Shown piece by piece: positions 16,497 to 27,011 of a DNA stretch of 64,000 nt (its first letter is position 1; the number at the start of each line of letters is the position of its first letter). This DNA comes from JACCXG01 sp963834305. Lineage in GTDB: Bacteria > Acidobacteriota > Vicinamibacteria > Vicinamibacterales > 2-12-FULL-66-21. The DNA lies in NCBI GenBank assembly GCA_963834305.1, contig CAWIAX010000002.1:2170001-2234000 (forward strand). Reading direction: 5' to 3'. The notes under the pieces were generated by a model. The model was given only the letters and a program-made list of their open reading frames with translations. It had not been told where the DNA came from and searched no databases. A program made the translations under genes and the position numbers.

Positions 16497-17272
16497 GACT
16501 CGCGGTCGGGAACGGCGAGAACGGCGAGGTAGTCGTGGACCGCGCGTGACAGCCCGACGTACAGCGCATGGCTGATCAGCGCGTGCCCGATCGACACTTC
16601 GTCGAGGTGCGGCAGGTCGCGAAAGAGCGGGAGGTTGTCGAGGTCGAGGTCGTGCCCGGCGTTCACGCCGAGCCCGAGGTCGTGCGCGAGGGTGGCCATC
16701 TGCGCGTAGCGCTCGAAGCTGGCGCGCCCCTCGGCGGCGCCGGCGTGCGCCGCGCGCGCGTAGGGTTCGGTATAGAGCTCGATGCGATCGCCGCCGACCG
16801 CCGCCGCCCACCGCACCGCCTCCGGCTCGGGATCGACGAACACGCTCACGCGGATGCCGTCGGCGCGGAGCGCGCGGACGGTCGGGATGAGCTCGCCCGG
16901 CGGCATGTCCGGACGCCATCCCGCCTGGCTGGTGACTTCGCCCGGACGGACCGGCACGAGCGTGAACTGATCGGGGCGCACCTCGCGCGCCAGATCGAGC
17001 AGGTCCGGCCGCGGATCCCCTTCGATGTTGAGCTCGACGCGGCGCCTGCCGCCGCCCGCGGGCGCGAGCGCCGCGGCGATGGCGCGGACGTCCGCAAAGG
17101 TGATGTGCCGGGCGTCCGCCCGGGGATGGACGGTGATGCCGGGCGCGCCCGCCTCGACGCAGACGCGGGTGGCATCGACCACGCTCGGGACGGTCCCGCC
17201 GCGGGAATTGCGGAGCGTCGCCACCTTGTTGACGTTGACGCTCAGCGCGGCCCGCCGGCGGCCGCCCGTCAT
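16493..17272 (-). CDS. pdxJ: Pyridoxine 5'-phosphate synthase
   Basis: Condenses 1-deoxyxylulose-5-phosphate with 3-amino-2-oxopropyl phosphate to form pyridoxine 5'-phosphate. The family blocks are present: 'LSVNVNKVATLRNSRGG', 'GAPGITVHPRADARHI', 'ELNIEGDP', 'QFTLVPVRPGEVTSQAGW', 'VNAGHDLDLDNLP' and 'EVSIGHALISHALY'. 259 residues, standard length. ATG 17272 overlaps the glmM stop (ATGA). Confidence 0.95.
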   Translation of the reverse strand: MTGGRRRAALSVNVNKVATLRNSRGGTVPSVVDATRVCVEAGAPGITVHPRADARHITFADVRAIAAALAPAGGGRRRVELNIEGDPRPDLLDLAREVRPDQFTLVPVRPGEVTSQAGWRPDMPPGELIPTVRALRADGIRVSVFVDPEPEAVRWAAAVGGDRIELYTEPYARAAHAGAAEGRASFERYAQMATLAHDLGLGVNAGHDLDLDNLPLFRDLPHLDEVSIGHALISHALYVGLSRAVHDYLAVLAVPDRES

Positions 17273-18609
17273 CCCAGGTGTTCCTTCACGGCGCCGACGA
17301 TCTCGGCCGCCCAGGACTGGATCTCCTGCTGATCCTTCCCCTCGATCATCACGCGCAGCAGCGGCTCGGTTCCCGAGTAGCGCACCAGCAGCCGCCCCTG
17401 GCCGGCGAGCCGCTGCTCGACGCGGTGCATCGCGTCGGCGATCGGCGCCACCGAGGCCAGATCCTTCTTGTCGCGCACGCGCACGTTCAGCAGCACCTGG
17501 GGATAGGTGACGAGCTCCGCGGCGAGATCGGCCAGCTCGCGGCCGGTGTCCGCCATCACCCGCAGCACGCTGAGCGCCGTGACGATGCCGTCGCCGGTGA
17601 AAAGATGGTCGGAGAAGATGATGTGCCCCGACTGCTCGCCGCCCAGCGACAGCCCGCGCTTGATCATCTCCTCCATCACGTACTTGTCGCCGACCGGGCA
17701 GCGCACCATCTCGATGCCGCTCTCGCGGAAGGCGATCTCGAGGCCGATGTTGCTCATCACCGTGGCCACGACCGCGTTCCCGCTCAGCTCCCCGCGCCGC
17801 TGCATGTGCCGCCCGCACATCAGCAGCACGGCGTCGCCGTCCACGAGGCGGCCCTGGGCGTCGACCAGGATGGCGCGGTCGCCGTCGCCGTCGAACGCGA
17901 TGCCCGCCCGGCAGCCGCGCTCGACGACGGCGCGGGCGAGGTGCTGGGGATGGGTGGAGCCGCAGTCGAGGTTGATGTTGCGGCCGTCCGGCGACGCGCT
18001 GAGCAGCTCGACGTCGAAGCCGAGCTCGCGGAACAGGCGCGGCGCCACCGTGGTCGTCGCGCCGTTGGCCGTGTCGATTGCCACCTTGAAGCGGCCGAGC
18101 CGCTCCGGATCGGGGAACGCGAGCCGCGCGTGGGCGATGTAGGCATCGATGACGTCGGTCCGCTCCACCGGGATGTCCGGCGAGCCGTCGACGCTCCAGC
18201 TGCTGTCGGCGATGATCGCCTCGACCTCGCGCTCGAGCGCCTCGGTGAACTTCTCGCCACGCCCGGAGAACACCTTGATGCCGTTGTCCTGGAACGGATT
18301 GTGGGACGCGGAGATCACCAGGCCGGCGTCGAACGCCATGTCGCGGGTGACGTAGGCGATGGCCGGCGTCGGCAGCACCCCGGCACTGGTGATGTGCGCC
18401 CCTTCGGACCGGACGCCGCGGGCCAGCTCACGCTCGATCCAGTCGCCCGATTCGCGCGTGTCGCGGCCGACGATGAACCGGAGCTGCCGGCCATCCGCCC
18501 GCATCGCCCGGACCAGCGCCGCGCCCAGGCGGGCCACGGTCTCATGATCGAGCGGATACTCGCCCGCCTTGCCTCGAACGCCGTCAGTGCCGAAAAGCCG
18601 ATGGGACAT
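17269..18609 (-). CDS. glmM: Phosphoglucosamine mutase
   Basis: Interconverts glucosamine-6- and glucosamine-1-phosphate for UDP-GlcNAc synthesis. 'LFGTDGVRG' at the N-terminus, the phosphoserine loop 'ISASHNPFQDNG', the metal loop 'DGDGDR' and the phosphate-binding 'RYSGTEPLLRVMIEG' are intact. 446 residues from ATG 18609; a GTG at 18627 would add six. Third gene of cdaA-cdaR-glmM, a conserved linkage in which CdaR and GlmM modulate the cyclase. Confidence 0.96.
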   Translation of the reverse strand: MSHRLFGTDGVRGKAGEYPLDHETVARLGAALVRAMRADGRQLRFIVGRDTRESGDWIERELARGVRSEGAHITSAGVLPTPAIAYVTRDMAFDAGLVISASHNPFQDNGIKVFSGRGEKFTEALEREVEAIIADSSWSVDGSPDIPVERTDVIDAYIAHARLAFPDPERLGRFKVAIDTANGATTTVAPRLFRELGFDVELLSASPDGRNINLDCGSTHPQHLARAVVERGCRAGIAFDGDGDRAILVDAQGRLVDGDAVLLMCGRHMQRRGELSGNAVVATVMSNIGLEIAFRESGIEMVRCPVGDKYVMEEMIKRGLSLGGEQSGHIIFSDHLFTGDGIVTALSVLRVMADTGRELADLAAELVTYPQVLLNVRVRDKKDLASVAPIADAMHRVEQRLAGQGRLLVRYSGTEPLLRVMIEGKDQQEIQSWAAEIVGAVKEHLG

Positions 18610-18634
18610 GGGTTTCTGGTTGTTCACACTTGCG

Positions 18635-18653
18635 CAACCTGCGCCGCAGGTTG
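18635..18653. repeat. Perfect 9-bp inverted repeat upstream of glmM
   Basis: CAACCTGCG, one spacer C, CGCAGGTTG, in the short gap between cdaR and glmM, just upstream of the glmM start. There is no T-run, so a simple intrinsic terminator is unlikely. It could be an operator or an mRNA stem that spaces glmM from cdaR. Confidence 0.6.
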
Positions 18654-18696
18654 AGGGACCGTACTACACGGGGGCAGCACCCGGGGTGGCGGCCGG

Positions 18697-19605
18697 TTAC
18701 CTGATGACGACCTCGATGACCTGCGGCGTCGACCGGGTCACGCCGAACTGCGAGGAATCGAACTGGACCTGAAGATTGTACCGGCCGGTCCCGAGGCCGG
18801 CAAGGTTGACATAGGCGTTCACCGTGTCGGCCCTGAGGTTCGCGATGGCGTCACGGCTTCCACGCACCGCCACGCTGATCGTCTGCGGCGACAGGGCGTG
18901 GCTGAGGCCGTGCCCGAGGTTCCGCGCCCGGACCGGCACTCCGGTGAGCTCCCGTTCCTCCGGCGCCGGCAGGACCTGGACGGTCACGGTGACGTCCTGC
19001 GGTTGCGCCAGCCGCACGGCGGAGTCGGTGACACCGACAGCCACGACGTCCCGCACGTCGGCAGTCGCCGTCGTGAGATCGACCGGCTCGGTCGTCGCCT
19101 CCGCCAGCTTCTTGACCCGGCTCTCGGGACCGATCACTTCGACGGTCTTCGGCTCGACTTTCACCAGCCCCACCAGGAACCCCGGCGCCGGGTCGCCGTC
19201 GAGGGCGGCCTTCACCTCGAGGATGCGGCGCCCCGACTTCTCGAGCTCCAGCCCGAGCGTGCCAGGAGAGACCTGCGTGACCTGGACGCCGTACGGCGAC
19301 CGCACATCCTCGTTCCGGACGTGGAAGAGGCGGGATCCAGGCCGCGCCGCCCGGAGGTCGAGCACGGCCACCACCTCGCCCGGCTCAAGGCGGCTCAGCA
19401 GGGCCGATGAGCCGCGGAGCCGCACGTCCACCACGCCGGGCGGCTCCCCCACGACCTCGAGCAGGGGCGGAATGTTGCGGAACTCGAGCGGCACGCGAAT
19501 GATCCGCTCGACGACGTGCTCCCCGGCGACGGTCAACCACAGCAGCGCCGCCAGCGCGCAGGCCGTGAGCTTCAGCCCCAGGTGACGGAAAGGGTTGTAG
19601 GCCAT
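18697..19605 (-). CDS. cdaR: YbbR/CdaR domain protein, regulator of diadenylate cyclase
   Basis: 302 residues. One N-terminal membrane helix (LGLKLTACALAALLWLTVAG) is followed by three to four YbbR repeats outside the membrane, such as 'VPLEFRNIPPLLEVVGEPPG', 'VKVEPKTVEVIGPESRVKKL' and a last module ending 'TRSTPQVIEVVIR'. The start overlaps the cdaA stop by one base (TGATG). In other bacteria this protein binds and tunes CdaA. Confidence 0.92.
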   Translation of the reverse strand: MAYNPFRHLGLKLTACALAALLWLTVAGEHVVERIIRVPLEFRNIPPLLEVVGEPPGVVDVRLRGSSALLSRLEPGEVVAVLDLRAARPGSRLFHVRNEDVRSPYGVQVTQVSPGTLGLELEKSGRRILEVKAALDGDPAPGFLVGLVKVEPKTVEVIGPESRVKKLAEATTEPVDLTTATADVRDVVAVGVTDSAVRLAQPQDVTVTVQVLPAPEERELTGVPVRARNLGHGLSHALSPQTISVAVRGSRDAIANLRADTVNAYVNLAGLGTGRYNLQVQFDSSQFGVTRSTPQVIEVVIR

Positions 19606-20411
19606 CAGACGTCGTACGCCGCCGGACGCCCGCCGCGCCGCTGCACCACGAACGTCCGCAGCCGTTCGCGCAGCTCGTCGGGGGTCAACGCACGGTCGAT
19701 CCGGCCGTTCATGGCCAGCGCAATCTGGCCGCGCTCCTCCGACACGACAATCGCCACGGCGTCGTTCTCTTCCGTCAGGCCGATCGCCGCCCGGTGGCGG
19801 GTCCCGAGCTCGCGGCTCACGCGCGGATTGACCGTCAGCGGCAGGAAGCAGGCCGCGGCGGCAATGCGGTCCTCCTGCACGATGACGGCGCCGTCGTGCA
19901 GTGGGGATGACACCTGAAAGATCGTCACGATCAAGTCGTAGGTCAGCTTGGCGTCGAGCGGGATGCCGCTCTCGATGTAGTTGCGCAGCCCGATCTCACG
20001 CTCGATGGCGATGATGGCCCCCGTCCGCTGCGACGAGAGCATCGTTGCCGCGACCACCAGCTCTTCAATCGTCTCATTGGCCGCCTCCGTCCGGTTGAAG
20101 TACCGGAAGAAAGGGGCCTGCCCGAAGTGCGCCAGCGCGCGCCGGATGTCCGACTGGAAGATCACGATCGCCGCAAATGCCAGGTAGACCAGCATGTTGC
20201 GGATCATCCAGTTGACGGTCTGCAGTGGGGCCAGGCGCGACATGTAGAACAGGCCGGCGATCAGGAGCGAGCCGGCGACCATCTGGACCGCCCGCGTACC
20301 CCTGATGAGCTTGAGGAACTCGTAGATGATGATCGAGACAATCGCGATGTCGAGGAGATCCCACCACCCGACGGGCGGACGGCTGAGCAGGCCAGTGAGA
20401 TACTCGGACAC
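19605..20411 (-). CDS. cdaA: Membrane diadenylate cyclase (c-di-AMP synthase)
   Basis: 268 residues. Three N-terminal membrane helices lie within residues 15-90, followed by a DisA_N catalytic domain. 'SPLHDGAVIV' supplies the DGA motif and 'LGTRHRAAIGL' the RHR motif, both needed to join two ATP into cyclic di-AMP. A Gly/Arg-rich tail ends the protein. The gene order cdaA-cdaR-glmM is the classic one and ties c-di-AMP signalling to cell-wall precursor supply. Confidence 0.95.
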   Translation of the reverse strand: MSEYLTGLLSRPPVGWWDLLDIAIVSIIIYEFLKLIRGTRAVQMVAGSLLIAGLFYMSRLAPLQTVNWMIRNMLVYLAFAAIVIFQSDIRRALAHFGQAPFFRYFNRTEAANETIEELVVAATMLSSQRTGAIIAIEREIGLRNYIESGIPLDAKLTYDLIVTIFQVSSPLHDGAVIVQEDRIAAAACFLPLTVNPRVSRELGTRHRAAIGLTEENDAVAIVVSEERGQIALAMNGRIDRALTPDELRERLRTFVVQRRGGRPAAYDV

Positions 20412-20437
20412 CGCGTTAGCTTATCGCAGGAGGCGGG

Positions 20438-21805
20438 CTACAGACCCGGCTGGGACCCCGGCCGCTCGAGCCCGAGTTCCTTCCAGATCCAGCCAAAGTC
20501 GTAGGGGGAGCGGCCGTTCAGTGCCGACCGCTCGACGCTGTTCTCGAGCGCCTTCAGACGCTCGAGCAGGCGGGCACGCCAGAGTTTGGTCTGGGCCGCC
20601 GCACGGGGGGTGCGGTTGCCCAGCTCGGGCTCCGGACGGTCCAGCCAGGTCCGGTAATGGCGATCGTAGAGCTCGCGCACCGCGCCGTCCTCGGCATGCG
20701 GGGGAGGCGCAACGGCCGCCTTCGGACGCCTGAGCTCCATGATGGTCTGCTCGACTGTCTCGATCGCGGTCGCGCGGTAGCGGATCCGCGCTCCCGCCAG
20801 CGCCTCCAGCCAGGCGCGACCGCGCGCCGCCTGTTCCTGTGAGCTGGTCTCCAGCACGATCCGCTGCCCCTCGAAGTCCAGCCGGCCGAGCTCGCGCACC
20901 TCGTCCGGCGTGCGTTCGGTCACCGCCACCCGCCCGTCCGCACCCCGGACGATGTCCGGACGCGCCAGAATCTCGGCGCGCAGCTCGGGCAGGTGCGCGC
21001 TGTCGAAGACGGACCGGCAGAACATCAGCGGATCGCCGTCCGCGGTCTCGAGCGCGGGGGGCGATGGAAACGCCACGAGCGCCATCCACAGGTGGTTGAA
21101 GACCATGCCGTGCTTCCGGAAGAACGCCGCGGAATCGTCGTCCGGGAACTTCTTCAGGTGGCGCCGGTAGAGCCGGCGGAACCGCGACAGGACCGGCGCG
21201 CGGACATCGGCCGGGAACGGATACAGCCCCCCCTCGAAGACGTAGCCGCCGCAGCCGTCCGGCGCGACGCGCGCGCCCAGCAGATCCCAGGTCACCATCT
21301 GCAGCGACGCCGCGCGCTCGATGACGAACAGGCGGCCCCCCGTCCACAGATCGAGCAGCTGCACCCCCTCGCCGCGAGACACCGCCTCGACTTCGTAGAG
21401 CCGGAGGTGGGCCGCCGCCATCCGCTCGAGGAACTGACGCTCCAGCGGCGCCACGCCAGCGCCGTCACCATCCAGGAAGAGCCTGGCGACGGTGCCTTCG
21501 CCGTCGATGTCCCAGTCGAACAGGAACCAGGCGTTGTACTTGATGGTGGCGTCTTCGGAATCGATCAGCCAGCGGACCTGCTCCGGCGCGCCGGCCTGCA
21601 GCACGGGTCCCCAGAAGATATTCTCGGCAATGGAGTGGTCGGGGTCGAAGACCGGCTGGAAGGCAAAGCTCAGGAGCTTGGTCAACGAGGATTCGCGCGT
21701 ACTGGCCGCGATCGACGTGCCGGCGCCATCCGTCCCGCCACAGCAGTCCTTGCGCCGGCGGCCGCTGCCGCACGGGCAGGCGCCACGCCGGCCGTCGAAT
21801 TCCAT
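20438..21805 (-). CDS. SEC-C motif protein of unknown function
   Basis: 455 residues. The N-terminus carries an SEC-C zinc finger (ACPCGSGRRRKDCC, residues 9-22), as in the SecA C-terminus. The remaining ~430 residues match no family I can name; they contain two Trp/Phe-rich blocks (KYNAWFLFDWDIDG near 88 and 'FNHLWMALVAF' near 248) and a helical Arg-rich C-terminus. No membrane segment. It is the first gene of the minus-strand run leading into cdaA, 27 bases upstream of it. Confidence 0.75.
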   Translation of the reverse strand: MEFDGRRGACPCGSGRRRKDCCGGTDGAGTSIAASTRESSLTKLLSFAFQPVFDPDHSIAENIFWGPVLQAGAPEQVRWLIDSEDATIKYNAWFLFDWDIDGEGTVARLFLDGDGAGVAPLERQFLERMAAAHLRLYEVEAVSRGEGVQLLDLWTGGRLFVIERAASLQMVTWDLLGARVAPDGCGGYVFEGGLYPFPADVRAPVLSRFRRLYRRHLKKFPDDDSAAFFRKHGMVFNHLWMALVAFPSPPALETADGDPLMFCRSVFDSAHLPELRAEILARPDIVRGADGRVAVTERTPDEVRELGRLDFEGQRIVLETSSQEQAARGRAWLEALAGARIRYRATAIETVEQTIMELRRPKAAVAPPPHAEDGAVRELYDRHYRTWLDRPEPELGNRTPRAAAQTKLWRARLLERLKALENSVERSALNGRSPYDFGWIWKELGLERPGSQPGL

Positions 21806-21847
21806 GGGCGGTGATTCTACACTGACGCCGGACGGGGCCGGCGCCGC

Positions 21848-22738
21848 CTACGGGGTCGCCGCCCTGATCCGGTCGGCCACGCGGACCACGTCGGCCATCG
21901 CCTTCACCCCGTGCACCCGCACGATGTGGGCGCCGAGCAGGACGCTGGCGGCCACCGCGCCGGCGGTCCCCCACTCGCGTTCGGCCGGCGGCCGCTGGCC
22001 GATGGCGTCGGTGAGGAAGGACTTCCGCGACGGGCCGCTCAGGATGGGGCGCCCGAGCGCGGCGGCGAGCGCCGGTATCGCGGCGAGGGCGTCGAACGAA
22101 TGCGCCGCCCGCTTCGCGAACCCGAGACCGGGGTCGAGGATGATGGCCTCCTGGCGCACGCCGGCGTCGCGGGCGCGGCGCATTGCCGCGTCGAGCTCGG
22201 CGCCCACTTCCCGCGCCACGTCTTCGTAGGCCGCCTCGCGATACATCTCGCGCGACCGCCCGCGGTTGTGCATCAGGATCAGGGCCGCGCCGGTTTCCGC
22301 CACCACCCGTCCGAGCCCGTCGTCGTACTGCAGCGCGCTGACGTCGTTGACGATCGCCGCGCCGCGGTCGATCGCCTCGCGGGCCACGCGGGCCTTGTAG
22401 GTGTCGATCGAGATCGGCACGCGGCCGTCGGCCGCCAGCTTCTCGACGACCGGCAGCACCCGACGCAGCTCTTCGTCGAGCGGCAGCGGCTCCGCGCCCG
22501 GCCGGGTGGACTCGCCGCCGACGTCGAGGATGTCGGCGCCGTCCTCGATCATCCCCAGGCCGTCCTCGACCGCGCGCGCCGGGTCGAAGCGCAGGCCGCC
22601 GTCGGCAAACGAGTCAGGCGTGACGTTGATGATGCCCATCAGGGCGGTCCGCTCGCCGAGCGCGAGCTCCCACCCGCCGGCGCCGGTGGCGCGCCTGGGT
22701 GGGAGAGGGACGAGGAACGGCTGGCGTGGCGCGAGCAG
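21848..22738 (-). CDS. folP: Dihydropteroate synthase (start unresolved)
   Basis: Joins p-aminobenzoate to the pterin in folate synthesis. Core motifs: 'MGIINVTPDSFADGG', 'DILDVGGESTRPGA', 'ISIDTYKARVAREAI', 'IVNDVSAL', 'ILDPGLGFAK', 'LSGPSRKSFL' and 'RVHGV'. The upstream segment 'WELALGERTAL' is family-like, but no ATG/GTG/TTG lies between it and the ftsH stop. The coordinate given is a CTG at 22738. The true start may be hidden by another base error, or lie inside ftsH (frame open to 22888). Confidence 0.88.
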   Translation of the reverse strand: MLAPRQPFLVPLPPRRATGAGGWELALGERTALMGIINVTPDSFADGGLRFDPARAVEDGLGMIEDGADILDVGGESTRPGAEPLPLDEELRRVLPVVEKLAADGRVPISIDTYKARVAREAIDRGAAIVNDVSALQYDDGLGRVVAETGAALILMHNRGRSREMYREAAYEDVAREVGAELDAAMRRARDAGVRQEAIILDPGLGFAKRAAHSFDALAAIPALAAALGRPILSGPSRKSFLTDAIGQRPPAEREWGTAGAVAASVLLGAHIVRVHGVKAMADVVRVADRIRAATP

Positions 22739-22745
22739 CTCGGCT

Positions 22746-24668
<1,923 letters not shown>

Positions 24669-24672
<4 letters not shown>

Positions 24673-26066
24673 CCTACGCCTCCTAACCGCCTTAATTTCA
24701 AGAGTATCACGCCCTGTCGGGCCTCGGTGATGCGAAAATCCTCGGCCACCCCCTGCCCGGCCACCCAGACGATCCGGTCGTCGCCGTCCACCACGAGCGG
24801 CAGCCGGTCGCGTTCCGCCCGGGCCACCTTGCGATCGACCAGGAAGTCCTGCAGCTTCCGGGCGTGACCGCCCATGCCGAGCGGCCTGAACCGGTCGCCC
24901 CGCCGCCGGCTGCGCACCGCCAGCGGATACCTGAGCAGGCCGGCCGCCACCATCGCGACCTCGCCACGGCCCGCCGGGGCCTGAAGTTCTGACGCCCGCG
25001 CCACCTCCTCGGCCGAGACCGCCCAGCCGCCGTGGGCGACCTCTCCAGGGATAGACAGCGGAATCCGGAAGAAGTTCGCAAAGGCCGGCGGGTCGGCCTC
25101 CCCCATCACCAGGCGCGCGCCCCGCCGCGTCGCGGTCACGCCAGGCAGCGCCAGCGACGCCCCGTCGGGACCGCTGGCGAGCGCCAGCAGCCCCTCGATG
25201 TGCTGGAACCCGACGAACCGCCCCGGCGCCGCCGCCTCGAGCACCCGGCGCGCCACCCGCGACGCCAGCGCCGGATGCAGCGTCCGCAGTCCCGCGACGT
25301 CGAGCTCGCTGGCCCCGTTCCTCTGTAAGACGACCGAATCGGCCGCGGCGATGGCCACCCGCTCGAGGAAGTCCTCGTCCTCGCGCGCCAGACCGGCCTC
25401 CCGGGCCAGGATCGGGACGATGCGGGGGGAGTAGTGCTGGAGGCGGGGCAGGAGGTCGAGACGCACGCGGTTCCGCGAGAACGCCACGTCGGCGTTCGAC
25501 TCGTCGTCCCGGAAGTCCAGGTGATGAAGCGCGGCGTAGGCGCGCAGGTCGTCGCGGCTGATGTCGAGCAGCGGCCGCACGACGTTCCCGGCGCGGGGCC
25601 GGATGCCCGCCAGCCCCCTGGCGCCGGCCCCCCGGATGAGACGCAGCAGGAACGTCTCCGCCTGGTCGTCCAGGCTGTGGCCGACGGCGACGGCGTCGGC
25701 CTGCAGCCGCCTGGCCGCCGCCCCGAGGAACTCGTAGCGCGCGACGCGGGCGGCGTCTTCGAGCGAGCGGCCCGAGGCCCGGGCAAAGCCGGCCACGTCT
25801 CCCCGCCCGACGTCGAGCGGCATCCGCAGCGTGGCGCAGAGCTCCACGCAGAAGCGCTCATCCGCCTCGGCCGCATCGCCGCGAAGCTGGTGGTTGAAAT
25901 GGGCGGCGCCGGCGATCGCCAGCTCGCCCTGGCCCTCAAGCGCCTGGAGGATGTGGAGGAGGGCCACCGAATCGGGCCCGCCGGACAACGCCACGAGCAC
26001 ACGCGCACCACGCGGAAACAGATCGAGTTTCCGAATGGTCCGCAGCGCGCGGGCGGCGAGGTCCAT
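24669..26066 (-). CDS. tilS: tRNA(Ile)-lysidine synthetase
   Basis: Modifies C34 of tRNA(Ile)-CAT to lysidine so that it reads AUA. The PP-loop is 'ALSGGPDSVALLHIL' (residues 26-40), followed by 'HFNHQLRGDAAEADERFC', 'GHSLDDQAETFLLRLIRG' and 'VRPLLDISR'. A C-terminal TilS_C-like domain has 'RRRGDRFRPLGMGG..KLQDFLVDRKV'. 465 residues. ATG 26066 lies eight bases after the tRNA CCA end and has no Shine-Dalgarno, so translation from a processed, nearly leaderless RNA is possible. Confidence 0.94.
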
Positions 26067-26074
26067 AAGAAAAA

Positions 26075-26151
26075 TGGTGCCGGTGCAGGGACTTGAACCC
26101 CGGACCCCGCGGATATGAGCCGCGTGCTCTAACCAGCTGAGCTACACCGGC
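26075..26151 (-). tRNA. tRNA with anticodon CAT (elongator Met favoured, Ile2 possible)
   Basis: A full cloverleaf can be drawn on the minus strand. Acceptor GCCGGTG/CACCGGC, D-arm GCTC-AGCTGGTTA-GAGC, anticodon arm CGCGG-CTCATAT-CCGCG, variable GGGTC, T-arm CGGGG-TTCAAGT-CCCTG, A73, and an encoded CCA followed by TTTTT. The fully paired 1-72 end rules out an initiator. T38 and G4:C69/G5:C68 resemble elongator Met more than known Ile2 species, although the gene is directly upstream of tilS, the Ile2-modifying enzyme. Confidence 0.92.
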
Positions 26152-26184
26152 AGGAACCTCTGATTCTAGCATGCCCGCGGCGGC

Positions 26185-27009
26185 TCACAGCGCGGCCGCG
26201 AGGCTCTCGGCCGAGGGAAACCGCGCCTCCGGCCGCTTTTCGAGCAGCCGCATGACGGCGCGTTCGAGCGCCTGCGGAACGCCCGCCACGAGCAGGCCCG
26301 GCGGCACCGGGGGGTGCAGCAGCATCTCGGACAGGCTGGCCGCGGTGGCCCGCTCGTCAAACGGCAGCCGTGCGGTCGTCATCAGGTAGAGCACGACACC
26401 GGCCGCGTAGAGGTCGGACCTGGGGGTGGGTTCGCCTCCCTTCAGGATCTCGGGCGCCAGGTAGACCGGCGTCTCCGACATGGCCGCCCGGCTGCGCACG
26501 TCTTCCGGCGGCAGCGTCACCGCCGTGTGGTCGCCGGCCGTTTCGAGGAGGTGCGCCAGGCCGCACTCGAGCAGCTTCACGTGCCCCTCCAGGGTGAGGG
26601 CGACGCGGCCGGCGGTCAGGGTGCGGCAGAGGATGCCCCGGGCGTGCGCGGCGCCCAGCGCCTGGGCCAGCTCGCGCCCGAGCCAGATGACCTCCCGCGG
26701 CTCGAACGGCCCGGCCTCGACGCGCTCCTGGACCGTCTGGCCGGCCACGTGCTCCATGGCGAGCACAGCCTGGCCGTCGATCTCGAGCGCTTCGTAGATG
26801 CGGCAGATGTGGGGATGCGCGATCGACGCCGCCTCGCGGGCGCCGCGGATGAAACGGCGGCGGCGCTCGTCGCCGGGCAGGCAGTCGCGATCGACGACGT
26901 GGAGCACGGCCATCCGGCCGTTGGAGTCGTCGCGGGCCAGGTAGCGCTCGCCCGTCTCGCTGTGCCCCAGGCGGTCCTGGATGCGGTAGTGCCCGACGCG
27001 AGCCGTCAT
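26185..27009 (-). CDS. Protein-kinase-like protein, probable pseudokinase
   Basis: 274 residues from ATG 27009. The Ser/Thr kinase fold is clear: 'YRIQDRLGHSETGERYLARD', 'HPHICRIYEALEIDG', 'VLAMEHVAGQTV', an intact 'YLAPEIL' and 'RSDLYAAGVVLYLM'. All three catalytic motifs are lost: the VAIK Lys (MAVLHVV), the HRD loop (CRTLTAGRV) and the DFG Asp (LECGLA). It should bind partners or nucleotide rather than phosphorylate. It begins two bases after the stop of the upstream DHS-like gene. Confidence 0.82.
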   Translation of the reverse strand: MTARVGHYRIQDRLGHSETGERYLARDDSNGRMAVLHVVDRDCLPGDERRRRFIRGAREAASIAHPHICRIYEALEIDGQAVLAMEHVAGQTVQERVEAGPFEPREVIWLGRELAQALGAAHARGILCRTLTAGRVALTLEGHVKLLECGLAHLLETAGDHTAVTLPPEDVRSRAAMSETPVYLAPEILKGGEPTPRSDLYAAGVVLYLMTTARLPFDERATAASLSEMLLHPPVPPGLLVAGVPQALERAVMRLLEKRPEARFPSAESLAAAL

Positions 27010-27011
27010 GA

